Virus record (IMG/VR): IMGVR_UViG_3300042450_000527
Location: 1 to 25,290 of that record
Reading direction: 5' to 3' (one strand)
DNA: 25,290 bases
Origin: a virus
The notes beneath the pieces are model-generated. The model was not told where the DNA came from, ran no database searches, and saw nothing but the letters and a program-made list of their open reading frames with translations. The position numbers and the translations under genes were made by a program. Positions 1 through 5,406 of the stretch are shown in pieces (the stretch's first letter is position 1; the number at the start of each line of letters is the position of its first letter).

Positions 1-431
1 TCAATCACTTGTTCTTCTAGCAAACGGGCTACTTCTTTGGGACTATAATACTCTGCAAATACATCAAACAGAGGTCTAGTCCACGGTTCCATTTTAGCGT
101 TAATATCACCTGGTAGGAAACCATGTTTCTCATCATCCACCCCTACCGCTGGACGAGTTAGTACAATCTTCTTCACCTCCCCTTCTTTATAGGCTTTAAT
201 GCCGGCTAACACGGCTAACATGGTTTTACCCGTACCGGCTGGACCTGTAGCAAACACTATACTCTTGCTATCATTGGTCAATAAACTAATATATTCTTCT
301 TGGTTAATACTCTTAGGAATTAAATTTACTGTTTTTCGTTGCTGAACGTAACTGTTAAAACTTACGACTGTGTTATCTACTGCGAATGCTGTTGAGTTGT
401 TACTGCGTGATGATCGACGATGTCTTGGCAA
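1..431 (-). CDS. phoH: PhoH-like P-loop ATPase (N-terminal part; gene runs off the left edge)
   Basis: Cytoplasmic P-loop NTPase of the PhoH family, common in marine T4-like phages; its exact role there is not settled. About 143 residues lie in the window. After a basic N-terminal tail, residues 63-70 form the Walker A motif GPAGTGKT, followed by family blocks around TRPAVGVDDEKHGFLPGD and EPWTRPLFDVF. I place the start at a TTG (plus-strand 429-431) because a clear AGGAG sits six bases upstream on the minus strand (plus-strand CTCCT at 438-442) and no ATG precedes the conserved part in frame. The C-terminal half lies outside the window. It is divergent from the gene at 628. Family assignment is firm; the TTG start is an inference. 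Confidence 0.93.
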   Translation of the reverse strand, partial: MPRHRRSSRSNNSTAFAVDNTVVSFNSYVQQRKTVNLIPKSINQEEYISLLTNDSKSIVFATGPAGTGKTMLAVLAGIKAYKEGEVKKIVLTRPAVGVDDEKHGFLPGDINAKMEPWTRPLFDVFAEYYSPKEVARLLEEQVI

Positions 432-600
432 TTGAAGCTCCTTTGAAGTGTTGTACAGATTAAAGGCATCATGTACACAGGTATTTAATGAGCCAATTTT
501 AATTTTTTTGTGAGCAGTTAAATTATTTTTATCTGGACTAAGTATTAAGCTATCCAACACAGTCAACTTAACTCAAACTTATCATCAAGCCTGCGCATTT

Positions 601-608
601 GATAAATA
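601..608 (+). promoter_or_regulatory. T4-type late promoter box GATAAATA
   Basis: GATAAATA lies about 20 bases upstream of the ATG at 628, leaving a leader of roughly 14 bases with AAGAG as a weak ribosome site. It fits the NATAAATA form of the T4 late -10 box, which needs no -35. The same box recurs before many genes in this window. Confidence 0.6.
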
Positions 609-627
609 ATAAAAAAGAGTTTTAACT

Positions 628-1152
628 ATGGCTAAACCAATCACAGACGTTATTAACAACACCAAAGACATTTTCATGACTGATAGCAGTTTGTCTACGC
701 TATTAGACTTTGAACGTGTGTTAGATGAATTAGACACCTACGTATTTGCTAACTGGAAAGAAGGCGAATTAGTAGAAGGTCCGGTATACGAAAAATATTT
801 TGTAACCTGTACTTTTATGTGGCCTCACAAAATGATGCCAGATCCACGCGGCGGCGAACGCTTACTTAGCTATGACTGCGAAGTATTTTACGCTAAAGAC
901 GATCTTGAATATCCGGTGGATATCAAATCCCCAGATGATTTTGAACCGGGCACCAAAATGCCTAAAATGGCTAAAAAGCCAATTTGGTTAGTTACCATTG
1001 TTATGCCTAAAAAATTAATGCAGGAAATTCAACAGGGTAGTTTAGAGTTAGAAAGTGCTACACTAGACCTAGAAGACATTGAACAAGCCTACGAAGAAGG
1101 TGATGATCAATCAGCCGAATACGATCAAGAGGAAGAAGAACAAAATGTCTAA
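628..1152 (+). CDS. Conserved-looking phage protein of unknown function, acidic tail
   Basis: A 174-residue soluble protein that I cannot assign to a function. It has no signal peptide or membrane segment. The first 130 residues look like a folded alpha/beta domain rich in Trp, Tyr and Pro. The last 35 residues are strongly acidic, with a run of Glu near the end, and are probably disordered. It has its own late-type promoter box at 601 and overlaps the next gene by eight bases, so the two are probably co-translated. Both lie between phoH and the lysis genes. A structural or assembly role would fit late expression, but nothing in the sequence proves it. Confidence 0.8.
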   Translation: MAKPITDVINNTKDIFMTDSSLSTLLDFERVLDELDTYVFANWKEGELVEGPVYEKYFVTCTFMWPHKMMPDPRGGERLLSYDCEVFYAKDDLEYPVDIKSPDDFEPGTKMPKMAKKPIWLVTIVMPKKLMQEIQQGSLELESATLDLEDIEQAYEEGDDQSAEYDQEEEEQNV

Positions 1153-1702
1153 ATCCTTTTTAAAAGAAAACTTAGAAATGGGCGATTTAAAACGCCTAGT
1201 TCACCCTGAGCTACATATTGACGAATACAAAAGTAAAATGGGCGATGACAGTGATGTTAGCGTAGTCAGCTTTAAAGTTTCAGGCAAAGAGCCCAGTGCT
1301 GACTTGGTTAGCTTTATTGAAAAGGGCTATGACTGGGTATTAGATGCTGATGTTAGCTCAGGTGAAAAAGAAGGTGGCGACTACCTAGTGTTTGTTGAAT
1401 TAGAACGTAGTTCACTTCTTCCAAAACAAATTATGGAAGTTATGAATGATCTAATGAATCTAACAGAACAAACTGTTGATGAATGGCGTGTTCGCTACTA
1501 TAAATCAACAACCGATCACGATCTGTCAGAAGAATCTCTAGCAAACATTATTGCGCTAAGTCCAGAAGAATACGAACGCAAGTACAATAGAGAGCAAGAA
1601 GACATTGACAAATTAAAAACAGCCGCTGGTGTAGAAGTTACAACTAAAGCACCAAAGAATGACTTTACGGAGAGCTTAAGAATAGCAGCCGGACTAAAAT
1701 AA
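1145..1702 (+). CDS. Phage protein of unknown function, charged alpha/beta
   Basis: A 185-residue soluble protein without a recognised domain. I chose the ATG at 1145 over an in-frame upstream ATG at 1079. The later start follows a purine-rich ribosome site (GAGGAAGAAG) at suitable distance, and it overlaps the upstream stop by only eight bases. The N-terminal half, with SVVSFKVSGKEP and DWVLDADVSSGE, looks like a small beta-rich domain. The C-terminal half is helical and highly charged. It probably works with the preceding gene, to which it is translationally coupled. Function unknown. Confidence 0.8.
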   Translation: MSKSFLKENLEMGDLKRLVHPELHIDEYKSKMGDDSDVSVVSFKVSGKEPSADLVSFIEKGYDWVLDADVSSGEKEGGDYLVFVELERSSLLPKQIMEVMNDLMNLTEQTVDEWRVRYYKSTTDHDLSEESLANIIALSPEEYERKYNREQEDIDKLKTAAGVEVTTKAPKNDFTESLRIAAGLK

Positions 1703-1717
1703 AAGAGGACATCAATT

Positions 1718-2563
1718 ATGCAAATTACAGCAGGTATAATCAAAGCACTATTTCCAAAATATAAACATCCAGAAGACCTAGCAGAAGTACTTACAGAGCA
1801 GTTTGAAAAGTATGAAATCAACACTGTTAATCGTGCGGCAGGCTTCTTAGCACAGTGCGGTCATGAATCAGCAGGCTTTACAATTCTCAAAGAAAACTTA
1901 AACTACTCAGCAGAGGGTTTAAATAAGATCTTTAAAAAATACTTTCCTACACTAGCAAGTGCGCAACCATATCATCGTCAACCAGAAAAGATTGCTAACA
2001 AAGTCTACGGTGGACGTATGGGCAATGGTCCAGAAGCAAGTGGTGATGGATTTAAGTTTTGTGGCCGTGGTGCTATTCAACTGACAGGGCGCGACAACTA
2101 CACTAAGTTTGCTAAATCAGTAGGCCTAACAGTAGAAGAAGCAGTAGCAGACTTAGAAACACTAGATGGTGCTATTGAATCAGCATGCTGGTTTTGGAAA
2201 ACAAATGGCCTAAACGCTATCTGTGATGCAGATGATATTGTTAAAATGACCAAACGCATTAACGGTGGTACAATTGGCCTAGAAGACCGTACCAAGCACT
2301 ACAAAGAAGCTAAACACTTATTAGGCGGTGGGCACGTGGCAGAGTCACACACAGCACCTGCCACAGCTACAGAGTACGTAACAGTGCGTGTCGGTAGCAA
2401 CAACGACACAGTTAAAGCGGTACAAAAGGCTCTCGGACAAACAGCAGATGGTAAGTTTGGCCCAGGTACAGAGAAAGCAGTTAAAGCGTGGCAAACAGCA
2501 CACGGCTTAACAGCAGATGGTATTGTCGGGCCGGCAACTATCAAAAAAATGTTAGGAGAATAA
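1718..2563 (+). CDS. Endolysin: GH19 (chitinase class I fold) with peptidoglycan-binding domain
   Basis: A 281-residue cell-wall hydrolase. Residues 1-205 form a GH19 domain: the block AGFLAQCGHESAGF carries the likely catalytic Glu50, and a later block reads FCGRGAIQLTGRDNYTKFA. GH19 endolysins cut the N-acetylmuramic acid to N-acetylglucosamine bonds of peptidoglycan. After a short linker, residues 220-281 are a PG_binding_1 domain, with paired motifs of the type DGKFGPGTEKAVKAWQ and DGIVGPATIKKM. There is no signal peptide, so it needs the holin (3980) to cross the inner membrane. A good ribosome site (AGAGGA) precedes the ATG. It opens the lysis cassette. Confidence 0.95.
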   Translation: MQITAGIIKALFPKYKHPEDLAEVLTEQFEKYEINTVNRAAGFLAQCGHESAGFTILKENLNYSAEGLNKIFKKYFPTLASAQPYHRQPEKIANKVYGGRMGNGPEASGDGFKFCGRGAIQLTGRDNYTKFAKSVGLTVEEAVADLETLDGAIESACWFWKTNGLNAICDADDIVKMTKRINGGTIGLEDRTKHYKEAKHLLGGGHVAESHTAPATATEYVTVRVGSNNDTVKAVQKALGQTADGKFGPGTEKAVKAWQTAHGLTADGIVGPATIKKMLGE

Positions 2564-2564
2564 T

Positions 2565-3017
2565 ATGTGGATGTTGACATTTATTCCGGATAGCATCTTA
2601 CATGCGTTCGTTAATTCTGTATTCTATGCTGGTATCATTACTTCATTATTGGGCTTTGTATTCAATTTTAGTTATCTTAGACCCTATCGACTAATAGTAC
2701 AGGTTGTAGGCATTATGCTGTTGGTAGCAGGTGTATATTTTAAAGGTGGCTACGAAGTTGAGATGCAGTGGAGAGAGCGTGCTGCAGAATTACAGGCTAA
2801 AGTAGATGCGGCTGTGGTTAAAAGCCAAGAAACAAACACAGTGATCAAAACTAAAGTAGTTACTAAAATTAAACGAGTTAAAGAAATACAGGTCCAACTA
2901 CAGAAAGAAATTGTAGAAAAAGAAAAGATTATCAACGGTGAATGTGTAGTGCCTAAAGAAGCTATTGAAATTCTAAACAAAGCCGCAGAAGGTCCTAGCA
3001 AGGAGGAAACTAAATGA
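2565..3017 (+). CDS. Rz-like inner-membrane spanin candidate
   Basis: A 150-residue membrane protein. Two hydrophobic stretches (about residues 12-34 and 42-60) are followed by a long charged helix with coiled-coil character (about 64-125). The C-terminal block has INGECVVPKEAIEILNKAA, which resembles the end of Rz-type inner-membrane spanins with their single Cys. Spanins connect inner and outer membranes and disrupt the outer membrane at the end of lysis. Two membrane segments rather than one is somewhat unusual. AGGAGA precedes the start, just inside the endolysin end. Its stop overlaps the following lipoprotein gene (ATGA), as expected for an i-spanin/o-spanin pair. Confidence 0.75.
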   Translation: MWMLTFIPDSILHAFVNSVFYAGIITSLLGFVFNFSYLRPYRLIVQVVGIMLLVAGVYFKGGYEVEMQWRERAAELQAKVDAAVVKSQETNTVIKTKVVTKIKRVKEIQVQLQKEIVEKEKIINGECVVPKEAIEILNKAAEGPSKEETK

Positions 3018-3274
3018 GATATCTATTAATAGTATTATTGCTCTCAGGTTGTTCAACTCTAGTGCCAGTTAAAGCAACATTTCCAGATGTTCCTAGTGAA
3101 CTTGCTATAGATTGCCCTGTTCTTAAACAACTACCGGCAGACACCAACAAACTAAGTGATGTTGTGGGCAATGTAAGTGAAAATTACAGCACCTACTATG
3201 AGTGTCAAGCTAAACATGAAGCCTGGGGTATTTGGTATAAAGAACAACGTCGTATCTACGAGGAAGTTAAATGA
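3014..3274 (+). CDS. Small lipoprotein, probable outer-membrane spanin partner
   Basis: An 86-residue protein with a short signal peptide ending in the lipobox LLLSGC, so the mature protein would begin with lipidated Cys13 and sit in the outer membrane. The mature part contains Cys, Trp and Tyr and ends in a helix with AWGIWYKEQRRIY. Position directly after the Rz-like gene with an ATGA overlap suggests it is the o-spanin. It is longer and less Pro-rich than lambda Rz1, so the assignment rests on lipobox plus context, not on homology to Rz1. Confidence 0.72.
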   Translation: MRYLLIVLLLSGCSTLVPVKATFPDVPSELAIDCPVLKQLPADTNKLSDVVGNVSENYSTYYECQAKHEAWGIWYKEQRRIYEEVK

Positions 3275-3684
3275 AAAAACTAGCTTTAGTTAGTCTAGTA
3301 GTTCTATTGTCAGGTTGCGCCAGCATTAATACTATAATTGATGCTTACCGTATGGCTAAGTTTGACAACAACGAATACAGTTTAGTTAATCAAATTCATA
3401 CACAAGCACAAGTAGGCGTGACTAAATGCGGTACTAAAGAAGTGTTAGCCTATGTAGACACTGTGTATGTTAAGAGTATAGAACTTCGTAACTATTCAGC
3501 AAGTATTCCGCACAACAAAGATACAGTAACAATGACCACAGAACTTGCTGTTATTACTAAAGGTCTTAAAGATCGGTATGACAGCGGTGACGAAGTTAGT
3601 AAAAAGTACTGCGAACTTAAATTTAACAATATCGAAAACAGTTCAGGTACAATGAAAACAGTAATAGGAGCTAAACCAAGATGA
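3271..3684 (+). CDS. Second lysis-cassette lipoprotein, function unknown
   Basis: A 137-residue predicted lipoprotein: MKKLALVSLVVLLSGC is a signal peptide with a lipobox, giving a mature N-terminal Cys16. The mature domain of about 120 residues contains two further Cys and mixed alpha/beta composition, with no family I recognise. It overlaps the previous gene by ATGA and the next gene in the same way, so it belongs to the lysis operon. It could be the real outer-membrane spanin, a lysis regulator, or a superinfection-exclusion lipoprotein. The sequence does not decide between these. Confidence 0.72.
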   Translation: MKKLALVSLVVLLSGCASINTIIDAYRMAKFDNNEYSLVNQIHTQAQVGVTKCGTKEVLAYVDTVYVKSIELRNYSASIPHNKDTVTMTTELAVITKGLKDRYDSGDEVSKKYCELKFNNIENSSGTMKTVIGAKPR

Positions 3685-3935
3685 GCAGCGTAGATGTAAA
3701 ATTAGCAGAATTAATTGGCTGTAACAATGTTAATGCTGTGGCATTTGCTAAACAGGCCGCAGAGCTAAAAACACTAGTAGAAAGTCGCGCAATCAGTCGT
3801 GTTGAGTACGAAGAATTAGTTAATGATTTAAAACGTACACACACTATTGCTAGTGCGGCTGATGACTTGGCATTTAAATCAGCATTAAATGAAGTATTAG
3901 TCGGTATCGAGAACCTGGCTACAGCACTTTTATAA
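3681..3935 (+). CDS. Small helical protein within the lysis operon
   Basis: An 84-residue, all-helical, soluble protein with no signal peptide or membrane segment. The middle contains ELKTLVESRAISRVEYEELV, a helix-turn-helix-like pattern seen in short phage proteins; I see no clear DNA-binding signature. It overlaps the preceding lipoprotein gene by ATGA and precedes the holin promoter. It could be a regulator or cytoplasmic partner of the lysis proteins. Function unknown. Confidence 0.7.
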   Translation: MSSVDVKLAELIGCNNVNAVAFAKQAAELKTLVESRAISRVEYEELVNDLKRTHTIASAADDLAFKSALNEVLVGIENLATALL

Positions 3936-3943
3936 ATTATAAA

Positions 3944-3951
3944 AATAAATA
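3944..3951 (+). promoter_or_regulatory. Late promoter box AATAAATA before the holin
   Basis: AATAAATA is placed so that transcription would start near 3957, about 23 bases before the holin ATG, with AGGAG (3968-3972) as ribosome site. It fits the NATAAATA late box. The first base is A, so it is a weaker match. Confidence 0.45.
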
Positions 3952-3979
3952 TTATTACAATAACACTAGGAGCAAGACA

Positions 3980-4270
3980 ATGACAACTCAAGCAGAAAAA
4001 AAATCAGAAGATTGGATGACCACAAAATGGCGTCCGTTAATGGCTATAACATACATGGCTACAATCTGGTTTGATTTTATTTTAGGACCAGTCCTATTCA
4101 ATATACTACAATACTGGAACCCAGGACAAGCAATTGGCATGTGGGTACCGTTAACACTACAAGGTGGTGGGTTATACCATATCTCCATGGGTGCTATCTT
4201 AGGTATTGCGGCATGGACACGCGGTAAAGAAAAAGTAGCAAGCATTGAAGCAGGTGACGCGGGAAAATAA
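3980..4270 (+). CDS. 3TM-type phage holin
   Basis: A 96-residue inner-membrane protein. After a polar N-terminus, the pattern KWRPLMAITYMATIWFDFIL followed by two further hydrophobic stretches matches the 3TM phage holin family. The segments are about residues 20-42, 43-60 and 66-78, with WNPGQ and GGGLYH between them. Holins form membrane lesions that let the endolysin reach the wall and so set lysis time. It has a late promoter box and a strong AGGAG site. The reading frame stops exactly after a GGGAAAA heptamer, and the -1 frame stays open for 71 more codons, so the true product may be longer (see 4261-4267). Confidence 0.88.
   Translation: MTTQAEKKSEDWMTTKWRPLMAITYMATIWFDFILGPVLFNILQYWNPGQAIGMWVPLTLQGGGLYHISMGAILGIAAWTRGKEKVASIEAGDAGK
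4261..4267 (+). promoter_or_regulatory. Putative -1 ribosomal frameshift site at the holin stop
   Basis: GGGAAAA is in the correct phase (G GGA AAA, then the TAA stop) for -1 slippage. It is of the same type as the GGGAAAG heptamer that drives the lambda gpG/gpGT frameshift. A small GGGT...ACCC stem (4273-4276 with 4285-4288) starts five bases downstream and could assist. Slippage would avoid the stop and enter an open frame ending at 4482. An alternative is a sequencing or real indel in the G/A run. Confidence 0.5.
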
Positions 4271-4482
4271 CAGGGTTTGAAGACACCCCCGTAGCAAGTT
4301 CTTCCGAACCAGTTTGGTTAAGCCAAAGCGCACCAGAGGATAACGTACCTGTAGCTGATGTAGCACCTGTAATGAACGACCCAGTAGTGGCAGAAGAGTA
4401 TGCGAATGCTGTAGCAGGTATGCCGGCAGAAACTCCAGCAGCAACAGACTCGGATCGCCCGTTGCGTAGAAAGAAAACTTAA
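4267..4482 (+). CDS. -1 frame C-terminal extension of the holin
   Basis: The frame is open from 4258 to 4482 and has no good start codon before ATG 4378, yet it looks coding. From the slippage site it encodes 71 residues rich in Ala, Pro, Val and acidic residues, ending with a basic DRPLRRKKT. That pattern fits an extramembrane holin tail: flexible linker, then a positive C-terminus on the cytoplasmic side. It would add to the 96-residue holin to give about 167 residues. It starts within the holin's last codons and ends 25 bases before the terminator stem, filling a gap that would otherwise be empty. Whether it is made by frameshifting or is a broken tail is open. Confidence 0.5.
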   Translation: MTGFEDTPVASSSEPVWLSQSAPEDNVPVADVAPVMNDPVVAEEYANAVAGMPAETPAATDSDRPLRRKKT

Positions 4483-4492
4483 CTTCGGTTAA
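4479..4492 (+). other. Small UUCG-tetraloop hairpin at the end of the holin region
   Basis: TTAAC and GTTAA pair around a C(UUCG)G loop, a very stable RNA tetraloop. It overlaps the stop of the -1 frame extension and lies just ahead of the main terminator. It may protect the 3' end of the transcript. Confidence 0.4.
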
Positions 4493-4506
4493 ATTAAGTA
4501 GTAAAT

Positions 4507-4538
4507 AAAAGGGTAAGCATTGACGCTTACCCTTTTTT
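4507..4538 (+). terminator. Rho-independent terminator closing the lysis operon
   Basis: AAAAGGGTAAGC (4507-4518) pairs perfectly with GCTTACCCTTTT (4525-4536) across a six-base loop, and the T run continues. It is a 12-bp stem, the strongest terminator in the window. It separates the lysis genes from the chaperone genes. Confidence 0.9.
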
Positions 4539-4548
4539 ATTATATAAT
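4520..4548 (+). promoter_or_regulatory. Sigma-70 consensus promoter for the dnaJ-like gene
   Basis: TTGACG (4520-4525), 17-base spacer, TATAAT (4543-4548). The -35 box lies in the loop and right arm of the terminator. The predicted start of transcription (about 4555) coincides with the ATG, and no ribosome site is visible, so the mRNA may be leaderless. Confidence 0.75.
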
Positions 4549-4554
4549 TAACAT

Positions 4555-5379
4555 ATGGCAAACGCATACGAAACCTTAGGCGTAGGTAAAAACGCTACAG
4601 AATCAGAGATTAAAAAGGCCTATCGATCCATGGCCAGCAAACACCACCCCGATAAAGGTGGCGACACTGCTAAGTTCCAAGAGATACAGTCAGCATACGA
4701 AACACTAACTGACCCTCAGAAACGTCATCAACACGATAATCCCAATCCGTTTGGAGGTGGTGGCCATCACGAATTTCATTTTAACAGTGGCCCCGAAGAT
4801 ATTTTTAGTCAATTCTTTGGCGGACATAATCCCTTCCAACAGCAACAACGCCAAGCACGAAGAAACAAAGATCTACGAATTAATATAGTTATTAATTTAG
4901 CCAGCACATTAGAGCCGCAGACTAGAACAGTTAGTGTACAAACAACCAAAGGTGATAGATTTAATGTAGATGTTAATATTCCACGTGGAGTAAGCAACGG
5001 CACTACAATTAAATACAGCCAACTCGGTGATAATATGTTTGAAACATTGACAAGAGGCGATCTTTATGTTATAATTAGTATACAGCCTGAAGTTAAATTT
5101 GAAATACATGGAATCAATTTGTTTACAGAACTAACCATTGACAGTATTGATGCTATGACAGGTATAGACAAAGAAATTTCCGGAGTTGACGGGCGTGTTT
5201 GGTTAGTTAAAATACCAGCAGGTGCCCAATACGGTACTAGATTTTCGCTACAAGGACAAGGACTGTATCAGATGAATAGCAGTGTTCGTGGTGATTTAAT
5301 AGCACAGTTAACTATTAAAACCCCATCACTATCAAACGAACAATTAAATATACTTAGAACCCTAAAGTCTAGTCTATAA
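4555..5379 (+). CDS. DnaJ/CbpA-type co-chaperone (Hsp40 without zinc finger)
   Basis: A 274-residue Hsp40. Residues 1-65 form a J domain with the essential HPD triad at 31-33, which stimulates Hsp70 ATPase activity. Residues 70-100 are a Gly/Phe/His-rich linker. Residues 105-274 form the two beta-barrel substrate-binding domains. The Cys-rich zinc finger of DnaJ itself is absent, which makes it CbpA-like (class B), and its length is slightly short for that class. No phage Hsp70 is in the window, so it probably redirects host DnaK. It is transcribed from a host-type sigma-70 promoter, apparently leaderless, and is followed by a ClpA-type unfoldase, so the pair looks like a protein-quality or host-takeover module. 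I see no capsid-targeting leader on it. Confidence 0.93.
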   Translation: MANAYETLGVGKNATESEIKKAYRSMASKHHPDKGGDTAKFQEIQSAYETLTDPQKRHQHDNPNPFGGGGHHEFHFNSGPEDIFSQFFGGHNPFQQQQRQARRNKDLRINIVINLASTLEPQTRTVSVQTTKGDRFNVDVNIPRGVSNGTTIKYSQLGDNMFETLTRGDLYVIISIQPEVKFEIHGINLFTELTIDSIDAMTGIDKEISGVDGRVWLVKIPAGAQYGTRFSLQGQGLYQMNSSVRGDLIAQLTIKTPSLSNEQLNILRTLKSSL

Positions 5380-5382
5380 ATA
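5375..5382 (+). promoter_or_regulatory. Late promoter box TATAAATA before clpA
   Basis: An exact T4 late -10 sequence, TATAAATA, overlaps the stop codon of the dnaJ-like gene (5377-5379). Predicted transcription start is near 5388, giving a leader with the ribosome site AAGGAAGAAGG before GTG 5407. Confidence 0.65.
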
Positions 5383-5406
5383 TTTTTATAAGGAAGAAGG
5401 TACTCT

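Noticed and set aside
541-600. A TTGACT-like -35 box on the minus strand (plus-strand 561-566) as a phoH promoter
   Set aside because: No acceptable -10 box at 16-18 bases; nearby AT-rich hexamers match poorly. The phoH promoter remains unidentified.
1079-1144. Upstream ATG for the 1145 gene
   Set aside because: It would overlap the previous gene by 74 bases and add a low-complexity Lys/Asn-rich stretch, which is the shifted reading of the acidic tail codons of that gene.
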